From the NCBI GenBank assembly GCA_038116745.1, contig JAYODW010000002.1:92161-156160 (forward strand): DNA of 64,000 nt. The letters are read 5' to 3'. Within the stretch, counting starts at the first letter, position 1. Each line of letters starts with the position of its first letter. The notes below the pieces were generated by a model. That model ran no database searches. It saw only the letters and a list, made by a program, of their open reading frames with translations, and was not told where the DNA came from. Of the stretch, positions 45,153 through 53,030 are shown piece by piece. This DNA comes from JAYODW01 sp038116745. GTDB taxonomy: Bacteria; Pseudomonadota; Gammaproteobacteria; Ga0077536. The translations under genes and the position numbers were made by a program.

Positions 45153-45638
45153 ATGACAGAACTCACTCACCTCGATGCGGCCGGGCACGCGCACATGGTC
45201 GACGTCGGAGCCAAGCCGTCCACACTACGCCGCGCCCGTGCGACCGGGACCATCAGGATGTCCGCCAGCACACTCGCCCTGGTGACGTCCGGCGGTCATA
45301 AAAAAGGGGATGTGCTGGCGGTTGCGCGCATCGCCGGCATCATGGCGGCAAAAAAAACGTCCGAGTTAATTCCGCTCTGTCATCCCATCGCGCTGACCCG
45401 GGTGGCGGTCGAGCTGGAGGCTGACGCAGCGCAGTCCGCCATTCATTGCGAAGCAATTGCTGAGACCGTGGGACCGACCGGGGTTGAAATCGAGGCGCTC
45501 AACGCAGCCCAGGTGGCCCTGCTGACAATCTACGACATGTGCAAGGCGGTCGATCGGGGCATGGTCATCGACGGCGTCTGCCTGCAGCACAAAGAGGGCG
45601 GGCGCTCCGGCACCTGGACGCGGAGCGCTTCGTCATAG
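45153..45638 (+). CDS. moaC: Cyclic pyranopterin monophosphate synthase
   Basis: 161 residues, the standard MoaC length, when started at the ATG at 45153 (a CGGAG lies close upstream). It contains MVDVGAKPSTLRRARATG, GIMAAKKTSELIPLCHPI and EALNAAQVALLTIYDMCKAVD, with the catalytic Lys and His in place. It works with MoaA to make cPMP. It is divergent from moaD, with a short shared promoter region. Confidence 0.95.
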   Translation: MTELTHLDAAGHAHMVDVGAKPSTLRRARATGTIRMSASTLALVTSGGHKKGDVLAVARIAGIMAAKKTSELIPLCHPIALTRVAVELEADAAQSAIHCEAIAETVGPTGVEIEALNAAQVALLTIYDMCKAVDRGMVIDGVCLQHKEGGRSGTWTRSASS

Positions 45639-45690
45639 CCTGCGCCTGACCGCGCGGCAGGCGCCCGGCGGGTTTGCCGAGAGCAGGGTG

Positions 45691-46077
45691 TCAGTCGTAT
45701 TTCAGGTACTTGAACCGCGGATCGTCCGGTGTGCCCTCAAGGCTTGAGCCTTCATCGACCCCGGGCTGCCACATCACGACTTCTTCAATTTTCTGCGCCA
45801 GGTCGAAATCACGGTTGGTAATGCCTTTTGCCGAGTGGTTCATCAGTTTCACGTTGACGAAGGCATAAGACACCGTGAGATCGGGATGGTGCCAGGCGGC
45901 CTCTGCCAGATGTCCCACAACGTTAACGACCATCAAAGTCGACTTCCAACCGGAGGTCTTGTACTTGCGTCTGATCCAACCGTCCTGGTAAGTCCATCGC
46001 GGCAGCTCTTCCGCCAGGCGTTGAGTAACTTCTTCTTCGCTGTAGACATCCTCAGCACTGCGCTCACGCCATCCCAT
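45691..46077 (-). CDS. phhB: Pterin-4a-carbinolamine dehydratase
   Basis: 128 residues. The family core is WIRRKYKTSGWKSTLMVVNVVGHLAEAAWHHPDL read across its conserved His-His-Pro centre (EAAWHHPDL), then VKLMNHSAKGITNRDFDLA. It ends with a basic-aromatic extension (DPRFKYLKYD). The family dehydrates 4a-hydroxytetrahydropterins; the catalytic His motif is intact. It starts three bases after the mfnB-like gene, so it is in an operon with DUF447 and MfnB. That suggests a pterin-linked role in C1 metabolism rather than phenylalanine breakdown. Confidence 0.9.
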   Translation of the reverse strand: MGWRERSAEDVYSEEEVTQRLAEELPRWTYQDGWIRRKYKTSGWKSTLMVVNVVGHLAEAAWHHPDLTVSYAFVNVKLMNHSAKGITNRDFDLAQKIEEVVMWQPGVDEGSSLEGTPDDPRFKYLKYD

Positions 46078-46080
46078 GAT

Positions 46081-46794
46081 TCACCTCGCGTTAGATACTG
46101 GTTGAAAAGATTCTTGCGCGCAGCGCAGCCGCTGCGCCACCTGGCTCACCTTGTCGGCACTGAAACGCGCACGTCGATTGCCGCCCTCACAGAGCGCGCT
46201 CCGAAATCCGAGGTAGTCGGCACCCGCGGGCACCAAACGGTCGATATCAGCCTCGCGCAAACGCCCGGCCAGGCCGCAGAGCCGGCCAGCGGCCTGCACC
46301 TGCCCCACAAAAGCCCGCAGAGAGGCGGCCTCAAGCAGGTCCGTCAAGCTGCCCTGCTGCTTGTCTGCCGTATCCAGCATCGCGCCAGCGATGGGCACGC
46401 TCAGCAGGCGCTCCAGTGCCAAAGCGTCAGGTGGATTCTCAGCCATGCAAACCACAATGAGAGGCAAACCATGCACCGTCGCTGCGTACAGATCATCCAG
46501 CGTAGCGTCACTGACGTGGTCCGCCTTCAAAGCTACCTTGGCATAGTCCAGCCCGCTGCTAGCAAGCTCGGCCACTTTTGCTGGCAGGAGCGCAGAGGTC
46601 TCCCAATCATCTCCGAGCGTTGCGCTGAGAGGGAACCGACCGGCGTACTTGCTGACGACAGCATCGATGTGGTGCCGCGCCGGAGCACCCAGAGCACCGC
46701 TCAAAGGGTCTTTGATGTCGATCCAGTCAGCACCGTGTTCAGCGGCGGTTTCTGCTTCAAAAACATCGCTGACGCTGGCGAGCAACAGATTCAT
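46081..46794 (-). CDS. mfnB: (5-formylfuran-3-yl)methyl phosphate synthase, MfnB family
   Basis: 237 residues of the DUF556/MfnB TIM barrel. It opens LLLASVSDVFEAETAAEHGADWIDIKDP (seen as VSDVFEAETAAEHGADW and DIKDPLSGALGA), then YAKVALK with a candidate Schiff-base Lys, and ends with GADYLGFRSALCEGG. MfnB joins two glyceraldehyde-3-phosphate molecules into the furan of methanofuran, known from methanogens and from methylotrophs with the formaldehyde-oxidising H4MPT pathway. It overlaps the DUF447 stop by ATGA. Its presence predicts a methanofuran-type carrier in this organism. Confidence 0.85.
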   Translation of the reverse strand: MNLLLASVSDVFEAETAAEHGADWIDIKDPLSGALGAPARHHIDAVVSKYAGRFPLSATLGDDWETSALLPAKVAELASSGLDYAKVALKADHVSDATLDDLYAATVHGLPLIVVCMAENPPDALALERLLSVPIAGAMLDTADKQQGSLTDLLEAASLRAFVGQVQAAGRLCGLAGRLREADIDRLVPAGADYLGFRSALCEGGNRRARFSADKVSQVAQRLRCAQESFQPVSNAR

Positions 46795-47387
46795 GTCAGA
46801 CAGGATATGTCCAGGTGGTGACGGGGGTGTGCAGCGCAGGCCTCAAGTAACCAGGACCACGCGAGCAGTTCATGATCCCCCGCCGTCTTACGCACGGCAA
46901 TAGCAAGGTAAGTCATCTCAGTCACCAGCTTTCCAGGTGGCAGAAAATCCAGGCGTGAGACCAGCACAGCGGCTTCAACAACAGCGGCCTGTGCTCGGTT
47001 GAAACCCCGAAAGGGGTGCCACTGCTGTTCCCGAACGATACTGAGCGTACAGCGCGGCCGCTCCGCATTCTCTTCCCACGCCATTACTTCGAGTTCCAGA
47101 GAGCTTAAAGCGGCGTCGAGACGCCAGCCTGGAACCGCCTGTGTGGGGTGCACCGTCCACTCATGGCGCCCTGTCAGGCACCCGGCGATGATGCGGACAT
47201 CATCGACCAGGTTCATAACCGCCGTTGGCCTGTCGCGTAGATTGTCCAGGGTTTTAGACGGGACAAACGGTGCCACGTCGATAGTGCCTGCACGTCGCTG
47301 GAACCCCATCGGCGTGATGTGTGGCTGCCCGTCCTGATTCAGCGTAGAAATGACGCCTTCTAAAATCATCTCGGCTGCGGGAGGCAT
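46791..47387 (-). CDS. DUF447 family protein
   Basis: 198 residues. The N-terminus MILEGVISTLNQDGQPHITPMGF and the flavin-reductase-like split-barrel outline (VPSKTLDNLRDRPTAVMNLVDDV) fit DUF447, a family largely confined to methanogens and to bacteria with tetrahydromethanopterin-dependent C1 oxidation. The biochemical role is not known to me. It is the first gene of the operon with mfnB and phhB. An internal ATG six codons in is an alternative start. Confidence 0.8.
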   Translation of the reverse strand: MPPAAEMILEGVISTLNQDGQPHITPMGFQRRAGTIDVAPFVPSKTLDNLRDRPTAVMNLVDDVRIIAGCLTGRHEWTVHPTQAVPGWRLDAALSSLELEVMAWEENAERPRCTLSIVREQQWHPFRGFNRAQAAVVEAAVLVSRLDFLPPGKLVTEMTYLAIAVRKTAGDHELLAWSWLLEACAAHPRHHLDISCLT

Positions 47388-47534
47388 GAAAAGCCTGAAA
47401 CTCTTTCGTACTGGTTGATTTCAGCCACTCCCTGGCTGCAGAAAAACGGGGAGCCATGGAACGTGAGTAGCTGCTCCGAGACGTGATTAAAGCTGTTTCC
47501 AGATAATCTATTAATTATCAATAAAATTATATAG

Positions 47535-47563
47535 TTAGTAATTTTTCCCAGGGCCATTATAAA
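47535..47563 (+). promoter_or_regulatory. pqqA: Candidate promoter for pqqA in an AT-rich patch
   Basis: TTAGTA and TATAAA with 17 bases between them lie about 100 bases upstream of pqqA. The surrounding stretch (about 47495-47565) is strikingly AT-rich for this genome. A small CCCGG/CCGGG hairpin follows at 47606-47619 in the leader. The -35 is weak. Confidence 0.4.
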
Positions 47564-47659
47564 AATGTTCATAGCTGGCATTGATACTGCAAGCATATTG
47601 CACAACCCGGATTTCCGGGGACGTCTTCGAACTTTAATTCAAGCAATGAGGATACAGAC

Positions 47660-47734
47660 ATGCAGTGGGAAACCCCTTCCTTCAACGACATTCGTTTCGG
47701 CTTTGAGGTGACGATGTACATCAACAACCGTTGA
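47660..47734 (+). CDS. pqqA: Pyrroloquinoline quinone precursor peptide PqqA
   Basis: A 24-residue open frame, MQWETPSFNDIRFGFEVTMYINNR when read in parts as MQWETPSFNDIRFG and FEVTMYINNR. It has the precursor E-x3-Y motif (Glu16, Tyr20) in EVTMY, and the flanking FGFEVT pattern of PqqA. PqqE crosslinks the Glu and Tyr to begin PQQ synthesis. GAGGA stands seven bases before the ATG. It directly precedes pqqC, pqqD and pqqE, and a strong hairpin (47742-47773) lies between pqqA and pqqC. Confidence 0.93.
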   Translation: MQWETPSFNDIRFGFEVTMYINNR

Positions 47735-47741
47735 TGGTCCT

Positions 47742-47773
47742 GCGGTAGTCGCTGACCGACCAGCGGCTACCGC
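47742..47773 (+). promoter_or_regulatory. Strong 13-bp hairpin between pqqA and pqqC
   Basis: GCGGTAGTCGCTG pairs with CAGCGGCTACCGC with one G-U, around the loop ACCGAC. There is no T run after it. It would fit a processing or partial-termination site making pqqA RNA more abundant than the downstream genes. Confidence 0.7.
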
Positions 47774-47805
47774 CCCTCCCCTTTCGACAGCAACAGCAAA
47801 CTAGA

Positions 47806-48564
47806 ATGGCGCAACTGGCCGTCATCCGCCCCCCTCGCTCAGCCGAGCCCTCCTGGTCCCGAGACGAGTTCGAAGCGCAGCTTCGCGGCAAAGAGCGCTT
47901 CTACCACATCCACCATCCTTACCACGTGCGCATGAACACTGGGCAGCTTGCCCCGGCAGCGATTCGCGGTTGGGTGGCGAACCGATTTTACTACCAGGTC
48001 AGTATTCCGATTAAAGACGCTGCCGTTATGGCCAACTGCCGCGAGCGCGACGCCAGGCGACTCTGGGTTCAACGAATCATCGACCACGACGGAACGCACG
48101 GAAACGACGGCGGCATTGAGGCGTGGTTACAGCTTGGGGAAGCGGTAGGGTTGACGCGTGCCGAGCTATGGGACGGACACCACGTCTTGCCCGGCGTCCG
48201 GTTCGCGGTCGACGCCTACGTTAACTTCGCGCGCTCGGCCACATTCGAAGAAGCCGCATGCTCCTCTCTGACTGAGCTTTTCGCACCGAAAATCCATCAG
48301 AAACGTCTGGACACCTGGCCCGACGCGTATCCGTGGATAGAGAGCAACGGCTACAGCTATTTCCGGAAGCGCCTAAGCGAGGCGCGCAGAGACGTGGAGC
48401 ACGGGCTTCGTGTGACATTGGAGCATTTTCACTACCGGCACGAGCAGGAATACGCGCTCAATATTCTCCAGTTCAAGCTCGACGTCCTCTGGACGATGCT
48501 CGATGCCATGTGGATGGCCTATGTCGCCGACATGCCGCCGTTTCATTCATGCCCCGAACAATGA
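47806..48564 (+). CDS. pqqC: Pyrroloquinoline-quinone synthase PqqC
   Basis: 252 residues, all-helical TENA/PqqC oxidase. Conserved pieces are YHIHHPYHVRMNTG, VANRFYYQVSIPIKDAA, DHDGTHGNDGGIEAWL and ALNILQFKLDVLWTMLDAM, with the active-site His and Tyr residues present. It performs the final ring closure and eight-electron oxidation to PQQ. Its stop is joined to pqqD by an ATGA overlap. Confidence 0.96.
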   Translation: MAQLAVIRPPRSAEPSWSRDEFEAQLRGKERFYHIHHPYHVRMNTGQLAPAAIRGWVANRFYYQVSIPIKDAAVMANCRERDARRLWVQRIIDHDGTHGNDGGIEAWLQLGEAVGLTRAELWDGHHVLPGVRFAVDAYVNFARSATFEEAACSSLTELFAPKIHQKRLDTWPDAYPWIESNGYSYFRKRLSEARRDVEHGLRVTLEHFHYRHEQEYALNILQFKLDVLWTMLDAMWMAYVADMPPFHSCPEQ

Positions 48565-48830
48565 GCACCGCTGATCATCAGACGCCGGCCTTGCGACCGA
48601 TGTACCGGCTTCAGTGGGAGGAAGCCCAAGGGTGCTATGTTCTGCTTTACCCGGAAGGCATGGTCAAGTTGAGTCAGTCAGCCGGAGAGATCCTCAACCG
48701 GGTCGACGGGCATCGCACGGTCTCCGAACTCGTGACTGAACTGCAGATTGCTTTTCCCGGCGCGGATCTGGAGCAGGACGTTCGGAATTTCCTCACGCAG
48801 GCCCAAAATAATGGCTGGCTCGATCTCTGA
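48561..48830 (+). CDS. pqqD: PQQ biosynthesis chaperone PqqD
   Basis: 89 residues starting at the ATGA overlap with pqqC. The PqqD fold is recognised by LRPMYRLQWEEAQGCYVLLYPEG in parts (RLQWEEAQGCYVLLYPEG), GEILNRVDGHRTVSELV and FLTQAQNNGWL. It binds PqqA and presents it to PqqE. A longer frame upstream runs inside pqqC and is not used. The gene overlaps the pqqE start by 20 bases. Confidence 0.94.
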   Translation: MSTADHQTPALRPMYRLQWEEAQGCYVLLYPEGMVKLSQSAGEILNRVDGHRTVSELVTELQIAFPGADLEQDVRNFLTQAQNNGWLDL

Positions 48831-49956
48831 CCTGACCGGCCAGCCACTCTGGCTGCTGGCAGAACTGACCTACCGGTGCCCTTTGCAGTGTCCCTACTGC
48901 TCGAATCCTGTCGACATTGCGCGGTACAACAACGAGCTCTCAACTGACGAGTGGATCAAGGTTCTGCGCGATGCGCGCAGCATGGGTGCGATGCAGCTGG
49001 GTTTTTCAGGTGGCGAACCCCTGGTGCGGCGCGACCTGGAGGAACTGGTGACCGAAGCCAGACGTCTCGGTTATTACAGCAACCTGATCACCTCGGGCGT
49101 TGGCATGGATGTCGACCGCGTTGCAGCGTTCAGAGAAGCCGGCCTTGATCACATTCAGATCAGCTTCCAGGCAAGCTCACAGGACCTCAATGATTTCCTC
49201 GGCGGCACCTCGAGTTTCGAGCACAAGCGCGCTATGGCACGTGCGGTCAAGGCCCAGGGCTATCCCATGGTGTTGAATGTCGTCCTGCACAGACGCAACA
49301 TCGACGCCATCGAAGACATCATCCTGATGTGCCGCGAGTTGCAAGCAGACTTCGTTGAACTTGCCAGCACTCAGTACTACGGCTGGTCGCGGATCAACCT
49401 CGACGCACTACTCCCGACTCGCGAGCAGCTCACTCGGGCGGAAGCGGTTGCTCGAAGATACCAGGCCCAGTTTAAAGACGAGATGAAGGTAATCTACGTC
49501 GTTCCCGACTACTTCGAAGAACGGCCCAAGGCCTGCATGAATGGCTGGGGCTCAATTTTTCTGACGATCGCCCCCGACGGGTCTGCTCTGCCCTGCCATG
49601 CCGCGGCATCGCTGCCTGGGATGAGTTTTCCGAATGTGAAGGACCTCAGCATCAAGGAGATCTGGGAACAGTCCGACGCTTTCAATCGCTATCGCGGCTT
49701 TGACTGGATGCCCGAGCCCTGCCGCAGCTGCCCGGAAAAACAGAAAGACTTCGGCGGCTGTCGCTGTCAGGCCTACATGCTGACCGGCAACGCGGCGGCC
49801 ACAGATCCAGTCTGCAGCAAATCGCCTGACCATCAGCAATTGGTCAGGCAGGTAGAAGCACTCGGAAAACTCTCAGATGAGGCGGCAGCGAGTCGTCCAC
49901 TGGTTTTCCGCAACATGAAGAACTCCCGGCAGCTCGCTGCTCAGTCAGACTACTGA
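48811..49956 (+). CDS. pqqE: PqqA peptide cyclase PqqE
   Basis: 381 residues. The radical SAM motif C-x3-C-x2-C is in TYRCPLQCPYCSNP, GFSGGEPLVRRDL follows, and the SPASM domain near the C-terminus has CHAAASLPG, CRSCPEKQKDFGGCRCQ and DPVCSKSP for auxiliary clusters. It makes the Glu-Tyr carbon-carbon bond in PqqA. I use the ATG at 48811, which overlaps the end of pqqD. The gene end overlaps the converging folP by seven bases. Confidence 0.96.
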   Translation: MAGSISDLTGQPLWLLAELTYRCPLQCPYCSNPVDIARYNNELSTDEWIKVLRDARSMGAMQLGFSGGEPLVRRDLEELVTEARRLGYYSNLITSGVGMDVDRVAAFREAGLDHIQISFQASSQDLNDFLGGTSSFEHKRAMARAVKAQGYPMVLNVVLHRRNIDAIEDIILMCRELQADFVELASTQYYGWSRINLDALLPTREQLTRAEAVARRYQAQFKDEMKVIYVVPDYFEERPKACMNGWGSIFLTIAPDGSALPCHAAASLPGMSFPNVKDLSIKEIWEQSDAFNRYRGFDWMPEPCRSCPEKQKDFGGCRCQAYMLTGNAAATDPVCSKSPDHQQLVRQVEALGKLSDEAAASRPLVFRNMKNSRQLAAQSDY

Positions 49957-50819
49957 GCAGGGTGCCCAGCAGCGGCCATGGGCTCTGGCATCCGGGTCTG
50001 AAGGCAGGCCCAGGCGACGTCTGCGGCCTGGCGGTTAGCTTTAACGTCGTGCACCCGGAAAATGCGCACGCCGGCAAGCGCGCCCATCGCCGTTGTGGCG
50101 CAGGTTGCCCCGACTAACTGCTGGGGCTCCGTCTCCTCGCAGATAGCACCCATAAATCGCTTTCGGCTGGTACCAAGCAGCACCGGAACCCCCGTCCCCA
50201 CGAAGGTTCCGAGATTGTCGAGAAGTGTGAGGTTGTGCCGGCGCGTCTTGCCGAAGCCGATACCGGGATCTATCGCGATCTTTTCCCGCGAAACGCCGGC
50301 CACGATCGCCAGCTCAACGCGTTCTATCAGGAACCGGCGGATCTCATCGACAACGTCGGTGTAAGCCGGGGCATCCTGCATCGTCTCGGGCGTGCCCTGC
50401 ATATGCATGAGAACAATGGAGGCGTCATGAGCCGCCACGGTTTCCAGCATCCCCGGAGCACGCGCACCGGAAACGTCGTTCACGATCCTCGCGCCCGCCT
50501 CCAACGCAGCCGCAGCCACAACGGGACTCTGCGTGTCGACGCTCAACGCGATTTGCGTTGGCAGGGCGGGCTTCAGCGCCTGCAGCACAGGAATGACACG
50601 GTGAATCTGCTCCTCTTCGCTGACAGGCACCGCCCCGGGCCGGGTAGATTCGCCGCCAATGTCGATGATGTCGGCCCCTTCCTCAACCATTCGAAGTGCA
50701 TGCTGAATCGCAAGGTCAGGAAGGACGTAGCGGCCGCCGTCAGAAAAACTATCTGGCGTGACGTTCAACACCCCCATGATCAAAGGGCGGCTGTCGGAAG
50801 AGGACGCACCGAACATCAC
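49950..50819 (-). CDS. folP: Dihydropteroate synthase
   Basis: 289 residues, TIM-barrel DHPS. Signatures are GVLNVTPDSFSDGGRY, DIGGESTRPGA, NDVSGARAPG, IDPGIGFGKTRRHN, LLGTSRKRF and a final RVHDVKANRQA with the Arg/His phosphate site. It joins pterin pyrophosphate to p-aminobenzoate in folate synthesis. It is not near ftsH/glmM, its usual gammaproteobacterial position, and overlaps the end of pqqE, within a pterin- and PQQ-rich region. Confidence 0.94.
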   Translation of the reverse strand: MMFGASSSDSRPLIMGVLNVTPDSFSDGGRYVLPDLAIQHALRMVEEGADIIDIGGESTRPGAVPVSEEEQIHRVIPVLQALKPALPTQIALSVDTQSPVVAAAALEAGARIVNDVSGARAPGMLETVAAHDASIVLMHMQGTPETMQDAPAYTDVVDEIRRFLIERVELAIVAGVSREKIAIDPGIGFGKTRRHNLTLLDNLGTFVGTGVPVLLGTSRKRFMGAICEETEPQQLVGATCATTAMGALAGVRIFRVHDVKANRQAADVAWACLQTRMPEPMAAAGHPAQ

Positions 50820-50834
50820 GAAACGTTTCCCGGC

Positions 50835-51794
50835 TCAGCGTGGAGCCGAAAGCTTCTCAGCGAAGTCGTCGGCCGCTCGAACCAGCGCATCGATCATCTG
50901 TGGTTCGCCCGACAGATGACCGGCTGTGCGCAGCAGTTCGATCTCAGAATGCGGCACGGCGCGATGCAGCGCCCAGGCCGCAGCCGCCGTGCAGGTGATA
51001 TCACGCTGGCCGTGAATTATTCGGATAGGAACATCAGGCAGGCGGCCTGCCTCTTCGAGCAGCTGGTTCTCCTCAATGAAATAGCGGTTATACGCGTAGT
51101 GCATCTCCAGGCGCATTTTTACGATGGCGTCTTTCAGTTCACCGGCACCGCCGCCGGGGACGCTGTTAAACGAATACATCACCACCGTACCAGACCAGGC
51201 TTCCCAGGCGCGCGTTACTTTCTCTACATCTGCCTCGTCGGATGAAAACGTGAGGCGATGGAGCAAAGCGAGAAGGTCGCCCCCCTGGTCTGCCTGAACA
51301 GCCGCAAGGAATCGTTCCCAGGCATCCGGAAGCAGCGCGCTGGCGCCTCGCTCACAGAACCATTCAAAATCCGCCTGCCTGGCCAGAAAAGTACCGCGCA
51401 GGACCAGACCGGAAACGCGGTCCGGGTGTGCCTCTGCATACGCCAAGGCGAGAGCCGCGCCCCATGATCCGCCGAACAACAGCCAGCGCTCGAAGCCACT
51501 GGCTTCGCGGATCTGTTCAAGATCAGCGATCAGATCCTGAGTCGTATTGCTCTCAACGCCGCCGAACGGGCGCGACCTTCCTGCTCCCCGCTGATCGAGC
51601 AACACAACATGGTAACGGGCAGGATCAAAGAACTGCCGGTGCTCAGCCTTGCACCCGCCTCCCGGGCCGCCGTGGAGAAACACCACCGGCAAACCGTCCT
51701 CTCGGCCACAGTGCTCGACGTAAATCGTATGCCCGCCGCCGACATCCATCAGCTCGACCGCGAACGGCTCCAAGGGTGGGTACAGAGTTCTCAT
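50835..51794 (-). CDS. pip: Prolyl aminopeptidase
   Basis: 319 residues, alpha/beta hydrolase family S33. HGGPGGGCKAEHRQFFDP is the diagnostic region, the nucleophile Ser is in GGSWGAALALAY, and acid and His residues are in IHGQRDITC and TAGHLSGEP. It removes N-terminal proline from peptides in the cytoplasm. It precedes folP by 15 bases on the same strand. Confidence 0.95.
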   Translation of the reverse strand: MRTLYPPLEPFAVELMDVGGGHTIYVEHCGREDGLPVVFLHGGPGGGCKAEHRQFFDPARYHVVLLDQRGAGRSRPFGGVESNTTQDLIADLEQIREASGFERWLLFGGSWGAALALAYAEAHPDRVSGLVLRGTFLARQADFEWFCERGASALLPDAWERFLAAVQADQGGDLLALLHRLTFSSDEADVEKVTRAWEAWSGTVVMYSFNSVPGGGAGELKDAIVKMRLEMHYAYNRYFIEENQLLEEAGRLPDVPIRIIHGQRDITCTAAAAWALHRAVPHSEIELLRTAGHLSGEPQMIDALVRAADDFAEKLSAPR

Positions 51795-51841
51795 CGACGA
51801 CGCTTGGACCAGGCGCGCGAAAAGGCGCGTTGAAGACCTGC

Positions 51842-52807
51842 TCAGATTTCGCTCAGAATTTCCGCCCGCCTACTTTGCAGGTCTTCTTCCGAGATGAGCC
51901 CTTTGCGGTGCAGGTCAGCCAGTCGCTCCAGCCGCTCTTCGACTGAAGCCGATCCACCTGCGACACTGTTATCCCCGCCGTTGCGGAGCTCGTCGAGCTC
52001 TTTCCTCATGCGCGCCATTTCTTCACGCATCTGGCGACGTTCCAATGTCAGCTTGGCCGCTTCCTGTTTCGCCTTAATCTCTTCTTTGCGCACGGCAACA
52101 GGGACTTGTGACTCGCGGTAGGCCAGCGCGGCTTTCGGCACGTCAATCACGATCCAGTCAGGACGCTCCGGATCGCCGAGCTCCACACCCGCTGTTGTAA
52201 CCACCCTTCCAGGCATTTTTCCCTTGCGCTTACGGCTACCGGGAGCGAAATGGACTTCACGGTAGTCCTCCGTGATCCCGAAAGAGCCCTCCACCATTTT
52301 TTTCGACTTGTCCAGACGCTTCTGATACTCACCGATAATCAGGTTCAGCTTCCCATCCACGTAGAACACCCGGCCCGTTGTCCACTCCCGCTCTTTGCCC
52401 ATCGACAGCAGGACGTCGGCATACCCCCGCACGTTGAACGTGACATCCTCGTTCGGCGACGCTTTCGCCAGCGCATCACTCACGTACTGGGCAATCACTG
52501 CTGCCTGCTTACGCGGATACACCGAAACGGCTTCTTCATCTCGAAATACGCCGCCTTCAATCCACAGTTGCAGCGAGGCGAGCGCCTGATCTATCTCGAT
52601 CGTGTCAATCGCGACAGGGTGGTCGTTGGGTGAAGCACCGCTCTCCAGATTCTCTAGTTGCACATATTGCTCGCCGAAATCCCAGATAACCGCATTCGGC
52701 TTTTCGCGTTTTTTAAAGATGTCGGGCAACAGGTCCAGGGCTTCTGTCTGCAGTGACAGTACGCAAGCGAACAAGGCACATGGGAAAAGCAAAATCGAAC
52801 GGGTCAT
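51842..52807 (-). CDS. Exported SHOCT-domain protein
   Basis: 321 residues with a signal peptide (LLFPCALFACVLSLQTEA). The middle is beta-rich and unrecognised (DFGEQYVQLENLESGASP, VRGYADVLLSMGKER). A charged coiled coil at residues about 235-285 (KQEAAKLTLERRQMREEM) leads to a C-terminal SHOCT motif (RLERLADLHRKGLISEEDL). SHOCT segments usually mediate oligomerisation. The function is unknown. It is separated from the porin by a terminator. Confidence 0.78.
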   Translation of the reverse strand: MTRSILLFPCALFACVLSLQTEALDLLPDIFKKREKPNAVIWDFGEQYVQLENLESGASPNDHPVAIDTIEIDQALASLQLWIEGGVFRDEEAVSVYPRKQAAVIAQYVSDALAKASPNEDVTFNVRGYADVLLSMGKEREWTTGRVFYVDGKLNLIIGEYQKRLDKSKKMVEGSFGITEDYREVHFAPGSRKRKGKMPGRVVTTAGVELGDPERPDWIVIDVPKAALAYRESQVPVAVRKEEIKAKQEAAKLTLERRQMREEMARMRKELDELRNGGDNSVAGGSASVEERLERLADLHRKGLISEEDLQSRRAEILSEI

Positions 52808-52964
52808 CAGGCGTCAAAAGCCTCAGCTGAAATGCGTATGGGGGAGCGCATTATAGGGACCGAAGTTGATTGGTGTCTGCGCGCATTCTGAACCCTGGAG
52901 CCACGACTACGACAACCAACTCAATGGCAAAGTGCCGCATTCATGACTGACTAGGGCGGTCTGC

Positions 52965-52996
52965 AAAAAAAAAGCGCGTCCGAAGACGCGCTTTTT
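52965..52996 (-). terminator. Rho-independent terminator of the porin gene
   Basis: The stem GCGCGTC/GACGCGC is closed by a four-base loop (TTCG on the minus strand) and followed, on the minus strand, by nine T. Five T on the other side make it usable in both directions. Confidence 0.9.
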
Positions 52997-53030
52997 CAGC
53001 ACAGGGCCCAAATAGGCCCCGCGGTAGCAG

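Noticed and set aside
45835..46821. 328-residue plus-strand frame across phhB and mfnB
   Set aside because: Both genes on the minus strand are recognised families; this frame has no motif or ribosome site.
50235..51245. 336-residue plus-strand frame across folP and pip
   Set aside because: Antisense to two clear genes and without recognisable features.
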